DNA of 9,758 bases from Paracoccaceae bacterium (GTDB lineage: Bacteria; Pseudomonadota; Alphaproteobacteria; Rhodobacterales; Rhodobacteraceae). Shown one piece after another: positions 1 to 5,634 of this stretch. The stretch's first letter is position 1; every line of letters starts with the position of its first letter. The position numbers and the translations under genes were made by a program. Below the pieces are notes generated by a model. It saw nothing but the letters and a program-made list of their open reading frames with translations. It was not told the origin of the DNA and did no database searches. Location: the NCBI GenBank assembly GCA_009922885.1, contig RFUP01000057.1, forward strand, positions 1 through 9,758, written 5' to 3'.

Positions 1-435
1 GGCATCCGCCTGAGCCGCATGGTGCGTGGTGTGGAAGAGCTTCGCACGTTGGATGGGCCCGTGCTGCGGTCTGGCGAAGCGCGCAAGCTGGGTCAGTCGA
101 CGCCTGCAATGCAGGAGGTTTACGCCCAGACGGCCACGCTCGTGCGGAAAGAGCGCTCCCAGCTCATTCATGGCCCCCTTGATCTGCTCGCAGCGATCCT
201 GAGCGAAGGTGAAAAGGGCCTTTCGCTCCAGCGTTACAAGGGCCTGGGCGAGATGAACCCCGAGCAGCTTTGGGAAACCACGCTTGACCCCGAAGCGCGC
301 ACGCTCCTGCAAGTGCGGGTGGATGACATGGTGGAAGCAGATGACCTCTTCACCAAGCTGATGGGCGACGTGGTTGAGCCGCGCCGTGAGTTCATCCAGC
401 AGAACGCGCTGAACGTCGAAAACCTCGACTTCTAA
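1..435 (+). CDS. gyrB: DNA gyrase subunit B, C-terminal part (5' end outside window)
   Basis: GyrB is the ATPase subunit of the type II topoisomerase that introduces negative supercoils into DNA in the cytoplasm. The frame is open from base 1, so only the last 144 residues are present. They include the end of the Toprim region and the conserved GyrB tail: the QRYKGLGEMNPEQLWETT motif is diagnostic of GyrB, whereas ParE has a different version (FKGLGEMPP-like). It is followed by a DPEARTLLQV stretch, the VVEPRREFI segment and a C-terminus ending ENLDF, typical of alphaproteobacterial GyrB. The ATPase domain and most of the Toprim domain lie upstream of the window. A strong intrinsic terminator follows 17 bases after the stop, so this housekeeping gene is transcriptionally separate from the accessory block downstream. 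Identification is very secure. Confidence 0.97.
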   Translation, partial: GIRLSRMVRGVEELRTLDGPVLRSGEARKLGQSTPAMQEVYAQTATLVRKERSQLIHGPLDLLAAILSEGEKGLSLQRYKGLGEMNPEQLWETTLDPEARTLLQVRVDDMVEADDLFTKLMGDVVEPRREFIQQNALNVENLDF

Positions 436-451
436 GCATCACATACCTCCC

Positions 452-482
452 AAAAACGGGCGCGTTCTGCGCCCGTTTTTTT
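452..482 (+). terminator. Intrinsic terminator of gyrB
   Basis: The arms ACGGGCGC (456-463) and GCGCCCGT (469-476) form a perfect 8-bp GC-rich stem with a 5-base loop (GTTCT). An A-run at 452-456 pairs with the T-run at 476-480, and the T-run continues to 482. This is a textbook Rho-independent terminator, placed 17 bases after the gyrB stop. The A-run/T-run symmetry would let it act on the opposite strand too, but no minus-strand gene ends here. Confidence 0.93.
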
Positions 483-498
483 GCGCCTACTTGTTGAG

Positions 499-508
499 CT
501 GTATACAG
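499..508. promoter_or_regulatory. Candidate operator 1 for the GntR regulator
   Basis: CTGTATACAG is a perfect 10-bp palindrome centred on GTATAC. FCD-type GntR proteins commonly bind short palindromes of the form GT-N(0-3)-AC with flanking T/A, and GTATAC fits that form. It lies 126 bases upstream of the regulator start, and a second GTATAC core lies 84 bases downstream of this one. The role is inferred from sequence form and position only. Confidence 0.45.
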
Positions 509-570
509 ATAAGTCGATTCGTACTGAAAATGGTGGAAAAAGACGAGGAAAATTCCCATTTCTCCCGCTC

Positions 571-594
571 TTGACATATTGGCGGTATACAATA
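571..594 (+). promoter_or_regulatory. Putative promoter -35 hexamer with candidate operator 2
   Basis: A consensus TTGACA hexamer (571-576) lies 57 bases before the regulator's ATG. Just downstream is a second GTATAC core (585-590), inside a wider inverted repeat TATTG-N8-CAATA (577-594). No good -10 element lies at the usual 16-18 base spacing: the bases near 594-600 are AACTTCT, and the TATA-like sequence TACAAT (588-593) is only 11 bases away. The promoter call is therefore tentative. An operator here would overlap the promoter and fit autoregulation by the adjacent GntR protein. Confidence 0.4.
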
Positions 595-623
595 ACTTCT
601 GGGCCAGCGGCAATTTAACCCTT

Positions 624-629
624 GGGAGG
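624..629 (+). promoter_or_regulatory. Ribosome binding site that sets the regulator start
   Basis: GGGAGG lies 4 bases before the ATG at 634. The upstream in-frame TTG at 622 overlaps this site and would add only a run of glycines, so the ATG is preferred. Confidence 0.75.
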
Positions 630-633
630 GGGC

Positions 634-1368
634 ATGTCCGATCTGGAACGCCAAAGCCAATTTGAAAAAGCGCTTTCGGGCCTGCGTTCTCTTGTGCTGA
701 GCGGCGAGTTCGAAGCAAACAGCCGCCTGCCCGAAACGGCGCTGGCGGATCGCCTTGGCATTTCCAGAACACCCTTAAGGCAAGCCATGGATCGTTTGAT
801 CGCTGAAGGCCTTCTGGAGCGCCTAGAGAGTGGCGGTTGCCGAGTCGCGAGCTTCTCCGTGACTGATGTTATCGATTCCATCGAGTTGCGAGGGGTGCTC
901 GAAGGAACGGCCGCACGTCTGGCTGCCGAGCGAGGGGCGGCGCCGGACGTGCTGGCTGAAATGCACGAAGTACTGGCCTTGCTCGATCAAGCCGCTTGGG
1001 GTGAGACGCAGGTCGACTTCGAAACCTACGTCCAGCAGAACGCGCGGTTCCATGCGCTCTTGGCGCGGGCCGCAGGAAGTTCGGTGATCGAACGAGAGGT
1101 CGAGCGCGTTGTGCGTCTGCCGCTCGCATCCCCGAGCGCCTTCTTGCAGGGCCAGGAATTCTTGGCCGATTTCCAAGCATCGCTGCGCCGCGCACAGCAC
1201 CAGCACCGCCAGCTTGTGGATGCGATAGAGCACCGTGAAGGCTCGCGCGCCGAAGCGCTTGCCCGCGAACATGCCCGCCTCGCGCGGGAAAATCTTGAAT
1301 TCGTGATGCGTGGGGATCCGCGCCTTGCAGAGCGTGTTCCGGGCCTTGCGCTTGTGACCGCTGCCTAA
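634..1368 (+). CDS. GntR family transcriptional regulator, FCD (FadR-like) subfamily
   Basis: A 244-residue cytoplasmic DNA-binding regulator. The N-terminal winged helix-turn-helix (about residues 8-75) includes the signature LPETALADRLGISRTPLRQA followed by a segment reading LIAEGLLERL and a wing turn at GGCRV. The all-helical FCD ligand-binding domain spans about residues 80-225. Its usual metal/ligand residues are visible: N136 and H140 (N-x-x-F-H), H191 (in HRQLVDAI) and H213 (in EHARL). FCD domains bind small organic acids or their products, often through a metal ion. The gene is 25 bases upstream of, and in the same direction as, the O-demethylase and TRAP genes, so it probably controls them and itself. 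Repression relieved by substrate, as with VanR-type regulators of vanillate genes, is the most likely mode. The start is the ATG at 634 rather than the TTG at 622. The effector and the sign of regulation are inferred. Confidence 0.92.
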   Translation: MSDLERQSQFEKALSGLRSLVLSGEFEANSRLPETALADRLGISRTPLRQAMDRLIAEGLLERLESGGCRVASFSVTDVIDSIELRGVLEGTAARLAAERGAAPDVLAEMHEVLALLDQAAWGETQVDFETYVQQNARFHALLARAAGSSVIEREVERVVRLPLASPSAFLQGQEFLADFQASLRRAQHQHRQLVDAIEHREGSRAEALAREHARLARENLEFVMRGDPRLAERVPGLALVTAA

Positions 1369-1378
1369 TTTGTCAATC

Positions 1379-1384
1379 AGGAGG
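1379..1384 (+). promoter_or_regulatory. Ribosome binding site of the O-demethylase gene
   Basis: AGGAGG, 9 bases before the ATG at 1394. The in-frame TTG at 1370 lies upstream of this site and would translate through it, so the ATG is the start. Confidence 0.85.
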
Positions 1385-1393
1385 AGTGAGACA

Positions 1394-2728
1394 ATGCCGA
1401 GCCTTTCAGACGTAATCAAACAACACGGCAATCCCGTCGACATGCTTCGGAACTCGAAGTCCGGCATGTATGTCTATCCGGTTGTTGCTCCAGAATTTCA
1501 GAACTGGCGCAATGAACAAGCGGCATGGCGCAATTCTGCTGTGCTCTTCGATCAATCCCACCATATGGACGAAGTGATCGTTGAAGGTCCGCAGGCCACC
1601 GAATTCCTGTCGCACCATGGTATCAACAGTTTTGCGAATTTCGATTTGAACCGCGCTAAGCACTTCGTGCCGGTTACGCCGAACGGCCATGTCATTGGTG
1701 ACCATATCATTTTCCGCGAGCGTGAGGACAAATACATCCTCGTTGGCCGCGCACCGACGTCGAACTGGCTGATGTTCGCGGCAGCATGGGGCAAGTGGAA
1801 TGTCCGCCTGCGCTATGACCCGCGCTCTCCGTCGCGCCCCGAAGGTGAGCGTGTCCTGCGTGAGCACTATCGCTTCCAGATCCAAGGCCCTGACGCGCCG
1901 AAGATCTTCGAGAAGATGAATGGCGGCCCGATCCCGGATATCCCGTTCTTCTGCGTGGACTGGATCAATATCGGCTCGAAGAAGGTTCAGGCGCTCCGCC
2001 ACGGCATGTCTGGCGCACCGGGCTTGGAGATCTGGGGGCCTTACAAGGATAAGGACTATATCCACTCCACCGTGATGCAAGCAGCGCGCGACGCGGGTGT
2101 GGAACTTGTCCAGTGCGGCAGCCGCGCCTATTCCACCAACACGCTTGAATCCGGCTGGATCCCCTCTCCGCTTCCAGGCATCTACACCGGGGACGGCATG
2201 CTCGCGGATTACCGCGACTGGCTTGGTGCGGACATGTATGAAGCGGCAGGCTCCATCGGTGGCAGCTTCGTGTCGAACAACATCGAAGACTACTACGTGA
2301 ACCCCTTCGAACTCGGCTACGGCTTCTACATCGGCTGGAAGAAAGACGACTTTATCGGGAAAGCGGCCCTCACCAAAATGAAGGGCAGCGCAAGCAACCG
2401 GAAAAAGGTCACCTTCGAGTGGAACCGTGAAGACGTGCTAAAAGTGATTGCTTCGGCCTTCGAAGATGGCTTGCCGTACAAGTGGATCGACTTCCCGCAA
2501 CCAAACTATGCGTCCTCTTCCGCCGACATGGTGATGAAGGACGGCAAAATGGTCGGGATGAGCATGTTCAACGGCTATTCGTGGAACGAGCGCAGCATTC
2601 TTTCCTTGGGTGTTGTGGCGCAAGATGTGCAGGTTGGCGACATCCTCACGCTGAAGTGGGGTGAGCCTGCAACAACGGGCAAGACATCCACAGAAGCACA
2701 CAAACAGGCAGAAATCCGCGTGGAATAG
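1394..2728 (+). CDS. ligM: LigM-like tetrahydrofolate-dependent O-demethylase (GcvT fold)
   Basis: A 444-residue cytoplasmic enzyme of the aminomethyltransferase (GcvT) fold. By family it should transfer a methyl group from an aromatic methoxy group to tetrahydrofolate, giving 5-methyl-THF and a demethylated phenol. From memory of Sphingobium LigM (vanillate/3-O-methylgallate demethylase), long stretches match: YVYPVVAPEF near residue 26, AVLFDQSHHM at 49-58, VGRAP at 117-121, SPSRP at 145-149, RHGMSGAPGLEIWGPY at 202-217, and GSRAYS followed by NTLESGWIPSPLP from 242. Residues reported as important in LigM (Tyr31, His60, Arg122, Tyr247) have counterparts at Y28, H57, R119 and Y246. The protein ends soon after the HKQ motif, about 25 residues shorter than LigM. 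The following TRAP genes suggest the substrate is an imported acid. Vanillate, syringate or another methoxy compound cannot be told apart. The DMSP demethylase DmdA shares the fold but matches less well. The family is secure; the substrate is inferred. Confidence 0.88.
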   Translation: MPSLSDVIKQHGNPVDMLRNSKSGMYVYPVVAPEFQNWRNEQAAWRNSAVLFDQSHHMDEVIVEGPQATEFLSHHGINSFANFDLNRAKHFVPVTPNGHVIGDHIIFREREDKYILVGRAPTSNWLMFAAAWGKWNVRLRYDPRSPSRPEGERVLREHYRFQIQGPDAPKIFEKMNGGPIPDIPFFCVDWINIGSKKVQALRHGMSGAPGLEIWGPYKDKDYIHSTVMQAARDAGVELVQCGSRAYSTNTLESGWIPSPLPGIYTGDGMLADYRDWLGADMYEAAGSIGGSFVSNNIEDYYVNPFELGYGFYIGWKKDDFIGKAALTKMKGSASNRKKVTFEWNREDVLKVIASAFEDGLPYKWIDFPQPNYASSSADMVMKDGKMVGMSMFNGYSWNERSILSLGVVAQDVQVGDILTLKWGEPATTGKTSTEAHKQAEIRVE

Positions 2729-2730
2729 GG

Positions 2731-2762
2731 TGCGGGGCAAGCGTGAAATAGCTTGTCCCGCA
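2731..2762 (+). other. Intercistronic hairpin between O-demethylase and binding-protein genes
   Basis: TGCGGGGCAAGC (2731-2742) pairs with GCTTGTCCCGCA (2751-2762) over 12 bp with one G-T pair and an 8-base loop (GTGAAATA). It starts 3 bases after the ligM-like stop. No T-run follows, so it is unlikely to be a full terminator. A more likely role is an mRNA processing or stability element that sets different transcript levels of the enzyme and the periplasmic binding protein. Confidence 0.7.
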
Positions 2763-2800
2763 TGTTCAATCTGGCCCTGAGTGCCTCGGGGCCGTGACCT

Positions 2801-2806
2801 GGGAGG
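2801..2806 (+). promoter_or_regulatory. Ribosome binding site that sets the binding-protein start
   Basis: GGGAGG, 5 bases before the ATG at 2812. The in-frame GTG at 2794 lies upstream of the site and would spoil the signal peptide N-terminus, so the ATG is chosen. Confidence 0.8.
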
Positions 2807-2811
2807 ATCAC

Positions 2812-3789
2812 ATGAACCTGAAGCATGTATTTGCCGGAGCAATTCTGGCCGCATCCACCGCCTTCGCCGCACAGGCGGAAGAGCTCAAATTCGCGAACTT
2901 CACGCCGCCGTTCCACACGATCAATGCAAGCGTTATCGAGGTTCTGAACAAATCGGTCAGTGACGCAACCGGAGGAGCGCTTACCGTGCGCGGCTATCAC
3001 GGTGGCGAGTTGGGCGCTGGCCCTGCTGAACAGTATGTCCGCGCGGTTCAGGGTGTTGCCGACATTGCTTGGGGTTTGCCCGGCTACACGTCTTCCCAGT
3101 TCGGAAAGACCATGATCGTGGAGCTCCCGAACGCGATCCCGCTGGATATGCCGGGTTATGACGCGATCTGGCGCGCCTTCGACGATTTCTCGGCTGAATT
3201 CCCTGCGACCAAACCTTTGGCGCTTTGGACTTCGGAGCCGAACATCTTCATCATGAAAGACAAGGTCATCAAAGCACCGGGTGATCTGGCAGGGCTCAAG
3301 ATCCGCGTTGCGGGGGCGACGATGGCCGAAGTGGCAACCGCGCTTGGAGCAACACCTGTACAGATGCCGATCAACCAAGTTTACAATGCGCTGCAAACCG
3401 GACTGATCGATGGCGTTATCACCGGTGCATCGACGCTTTCCGATTTCAAACTCGACGAAGTTGCAAACAGCTATACGCTCGGCGCGAACATCGGGCGGGG
3501 TTCGTTCTTCGCCGTCATGACAGCCGCCAAGTACGATGGCCTGCCTGCAGATCAGAAAGCCGCGATTGACGCAGTGGCAGGTGTGCCGCTGTCCAAATCG
3601 GCTGAAGACGCATGGAACGCGACTGCGAATGCGGCACTGGAAGCAGCGCGGGCGAGCGGGGATAACACGATCGTAGATCTCTCTGCGGATGAGGCAAAAG
3701 CCTTCTCCGATGCCGTTGCGGACGTTGTGAATAAATACGTTGCAACGGTCGGTGGCGATGCCACCCTCGCGAAGATGCGGGGCAACTAA
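2812..3789 (+). CDS. dctP: TRAP transporter solute-binding protein, DctP family
   Basis: A 325-residue periplasmic binding protein that captures the substrate and delivers it to the membrane subunits. Residues 1-22 form a Sec signal peptide (MNLKH, a hydrophobic stretch, then a predicted cut after AQA before EELKF). The mature protein has the DctP/TAXI-like order: an N-terminal strand (EELKFANF), the GGELGAGPAEQYVRAVQGVADIAWG region, and the family hallmark around residues 158-206 (DLAGLKIRVAG, then MPINQVYNALQTGLIDGVITG). R165 in LKIRVAG is the conserved arginine that in family members salt-bridges the substrate's carboxylate, so an organic acid ligand is likely. Length is normal for the family. 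It is followed with no gap by the small membrane subunit. The specific ligand is unknown; the upstream O-demethylase makes a methoxylated aromatic acid a reasonable guess. Confidence 0.93.
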   Translation: MNLKHVFAGAILAASTAFAAQAEELKFANFTPPFHTINASVIEVLNKSVSDATGGALTVRGYHGGELGAGPAEQYVRAVQGVADIAWGLPGYTSSQFGKTMIVELPNAIPLDMPGYDAIWRAFDDFSAEFPATKPLALWTSEPNIFIMKDKVIKAPGDLAGLKIRVAGATMAEVATALGATPVQMPINQVYNALQTGLIDGVITGASTLSDFKLDEVANSYTLGANIGRGSFFAVMTAAKYDGLPADQKAAIDAVAGVPLSKSAEDAWNATANAALEAARASGDNTIVDLSADEAKAFSDAVADVVNKYVATVGGDATLAKMRGN

Positions 3790-4293
3790 GTGCGCCCACT
3801 GAGAACTTGGGTAGACAGGCTGATTGGCCTGTCTACCGCCTTGGGAATTATAGGGATCTTTGCGGAAGTCGGTATCATTCTGGTTGATGTTATCGGTCGC
3901 GCGCTCGGTTCTCCGCTCTTTGGTTCCCAAGACATGATTACGATGATCATGGTGATTGTCGTGTTTGGTGGAATGGCTCTTTGCGACCGGCTCGGCGGAC
4001 ACATCGGGGTCGACCTGATTGAGCACAAGCTTTCCCCAGGCATGAATCGTGCAATCGATATCTTCTCGGCGCTTCTTGGCGCTGGGATTTTTGTCTTGAT
4101 GGCCTACGCTATCTGGGAAAGTGCGAAACTGAGCCAAATGCTCAACCTGTCCACAAACCTTCTGCGGTGGCCGAAAGCATGGTTCCAATGGGCACTTTGC
4201 GGGTTCGCCCTTTTGGCGGCGGCTGGAATGCTTCTCAGAGCCATTGAGATGGCGATTTTCCGGCTCGACGTCCGTCGTGACCAGCGGAGGTAA
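3790..4293 (+). CDS. dctQ: TRAP transporter small membrane subunit, DctQ family
   Basis: A 167-residue inner-membrane protein with four predicted membrane helices, at about residues 11-34, 47-65, 87-109 and 129-152, as usual for DctQ. The small subunit pairs with DctM and helps dock the binding protein. The start is a GTG that immediately follows the TAA of dctP with no intervening base. Only a weak GGGG-type ribosome site precedes it, so translation is probably coupled to dctP. The start is supported by a normal N-terminus (RPLRTWVDRLIGLS, a short charged segment before helix 1). The C-terminus is basic (VRRDQRR) and encodes the ribosome binding site of dctM. The family assignment rests on helix layout, size and position between dctP and dctM. 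Confidence 0.9.
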   Translation: MRPLRTWVDRLIGLSTALGIIGIFAEVGIILVDVIGRALGSPLFGSQDMITMIMVIVVFGGMALCDRLGGHIGVDLIEHKLSPGMNRAIDIFSALLGAGIFVLMAYAIWESAKLSQMLNLSTNLLRWPKAWFQWALCGFALLAAAGMLLRAIEMAIFRLDVRRDQRR

Positions 4294-4295
4294 CA

Positions 4296-5600
4296 ATGTC
4301 CGAAGGAATGCTGGGCGTCGTAGGCGTCGTCGTGTTGCTGGGTCTTCTGGCGGTTCGTATTCCGGTGGCCTTCGCCATGTTCTTGGTGGGGTTTGTGGGA
4401 ATTTGGGCCCTCAACGGATGGAACGCGGCAATGGGGCTTCTGGCCTCTGAAACCTTCACCTTGGCCTCCAACCCGGAATTGATTGTCGTGCCTTTGTTCA
4501 TCCTGATGGGCAACGTGGCCAGCGCGACAGGAATGAGCAGTAAGCTCTACGACGCGGCGTATGCGATAGTCGGGCGCATCAAAGGGGGTCTGGCTAGCGC
4601 GACAGTTATCGGGTGCGGGGGCTTTGCCGCGCTCTCTGGATCATCGGTTGCATCTGCTCTGACCATGGGCAAAGTCAGCCTCGCGCAAATGGACCGCTTC
4701 AATTATGACACGAGGCTTTCCACTGGGGTTGTTGCTGCGGGCGGAACGCTCGGCATCCTAATTCCGCCTTCAACCGGCTTCGTGATCTTTGCCATTCTAA
4801 CCGAGCAAAGTATTGGCCGCCTGTTCCTTGCCGGCGTGTTGCCCGGCATTCTTTTGCTCTGCTCGTTCCTTATGGTCATTGCCATTATGTGCTGGATCAA
4901 ACCAGAGCTAGGGCCGCCCGGGCCTGTCACGACGCTTAAGGAAAAGGCGAAGGCCTTGCTTGGAGCCGTGCCGATCCTGACTGTTGTTGTCGCGACAATC
5001 GGAGGCATCTATGGGGGGTTCTTCAGCCCTGTAGAAGCTGCTGGTGTGGGGGCGGGAATGGTGATCGTTTATGGATTGATCACCCAAAATCTCACATGGG
5101 CAGCTTTAAAGGAAGCAGGGCAGGACAGCGCTGTGACTACCGCAACAGTCATGCTCATCCTGATTGCAGCGCATCTGATCAACCCGTTCTTGGCGCTTAG
5201 CCATATCCCCACAGTGGTTGGGGACGCTTTGACGGGGCTGAATCTAGGGAGTTATGGCACGCTCTTTCTGATCCTGGCGGTATATTTGGTGCTTGGTTGC
5301 TTCCTTGAGGGTTTCGCCATGCTGGTTCTGACGATGCCCATCTTCTTTCCGGTTATTCTGAACTTGGGGCTAGATCCGATCTGGTTCGGTGTTTTGGTGG
5401 TTCTGACACTTGAAATGGGACTAATTTCCCCACCCGTCGGCCTGAACGTGTTCATTGTGAAATCTGTTGCTCCCAACGTGAGCTTGGGCAGGATTTTTCA
5501 GGGTGTCTTCCCGTTCTGGCTGGCAATGCTCGGCACCCTTCTGATCTTGGTCTTGTTCCCGCAGATCTCGCTTGTCTTGCCGAATACGATGTTCCGTTAA
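4296..5600 (+). CDS. dctM: TRAP transporter large membrane subunit, DctM family
   Basis: A 434-residue inner-membrane protein, the transport-competent subunit of the TRAP system, which uses a sodium gradient to drive uptake. It is hydrophobic throughout, with roughly 11-12 membrane segments and re-entrant hairpin motifs typical of DctM. Recognisable signatures are IPVAFAMFLVG near the N-terminus, GCGGFAALSGSSVASALTMG (about residues 106-125), the GGTLGILIPPSTGFVIFAILTEQSIGRLF region (about 149-177) and the second half-repeat LTLEMGLISPPVGLNVFIVK (about 368-387). The ATG at 4296 is 2 bases after the dctQ stop, with CGGAGG at 4285-4290 as ribosome site. Length is normal. It is the last gene of the block; a hairpin spans its stop codon. 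Confidence 0.95.
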   Translation: MSEGMLGVVGVVVLLGLLAVRIPVAFAMFLVGFVGIWALNGWNAAMGLLASETFTLASNPELIVVPLFILMGNVASATGMSSKLYDAAYAIVGRIKGGLASATVIGCGGFAALSGSSVASALTMGKVSLAQMDRFNYDTRLSTGVVAAGGTLGILIPPSTGFVIFAILTEQSIGRLFLAGVLPGILLLCSFLMVIAIMCWIKPELGPPGPVTTLKEKAKALLGAVPILTVVVATIGGIYGGFFSPVEAAGVGAGMVIVYGLITQNLTWAALKEAGQDSAVTTATVMLILIAAHLINPFLALSHIPTVVGDALTGLNLGSYGTLFLILAVYLVLGCFLEGFAMLVLTMPIFFPVILNLGLDPIWFGVLVVLTLEMGLISPPVGLNVFIVKSVAPNVSLGRIFQGVFPFWLAMLGTLLILVLFPQISLVLPNTMFR

Positions 5601-5622
5601 GGCACTTGGCTTTAACGGAACA
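5590..5622. other. Hairpin spanning the dctM stop, between convergent genes
   Basis: TGTTCCGTTAA (5590-5600) pairs perfectly with TTAACGGAACA (5612-5622) around an 11-base loop. The left arm includes the dctM stop codon. No T-run follows on either strand, so it is not a classical intrinsic terminator. It may act as a 3' mRNA protector or assist termination for both converging transcripts. The gap between the two convergent genes is only 34 bases. Confidence 0.65.
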
Positions 5623-5634
5623 CCGCCTCTTGGC

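Noticed and set aside
588..593. TACAAT as a -10 element paired with TTGACA at 571.
   Set aside because: The spacing is only 11 bases, too short for a standard sigma-70 promoter; it is better explained as part of the candidate operator.
622..633. Alternative TTG start for the regulator, adding four residues.
   Set aside because: The TTG overlaps the ribosome binding site, and the added residues are only glycines; the ATG at 634 is better placed.
823..1467. Minus-strand open frame of 214 codons across the regulator gene.
   Set aside because: It overlaps the whole FCD domain and the next gene's start in antisense and has no motif.
1406..2080. Minus-strand open frame of 224 codons inside the O-demethylase gene.
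   Set aside because: It is a shadow of a strongly conserved plus-strand enzyme, and its translation has no family resemblance.
2575..4296. A long minus-strand open frame (573 codons) opposite the end of the O-demethylase gene, dctP and dctQ.
   Set aside because: It is antisense to three well-supported genes, has a Cys/His/Arg-rich composition typical of a shadow frame in GC-rich DNA, shows no recognisable domain and has no ribosome site of note.
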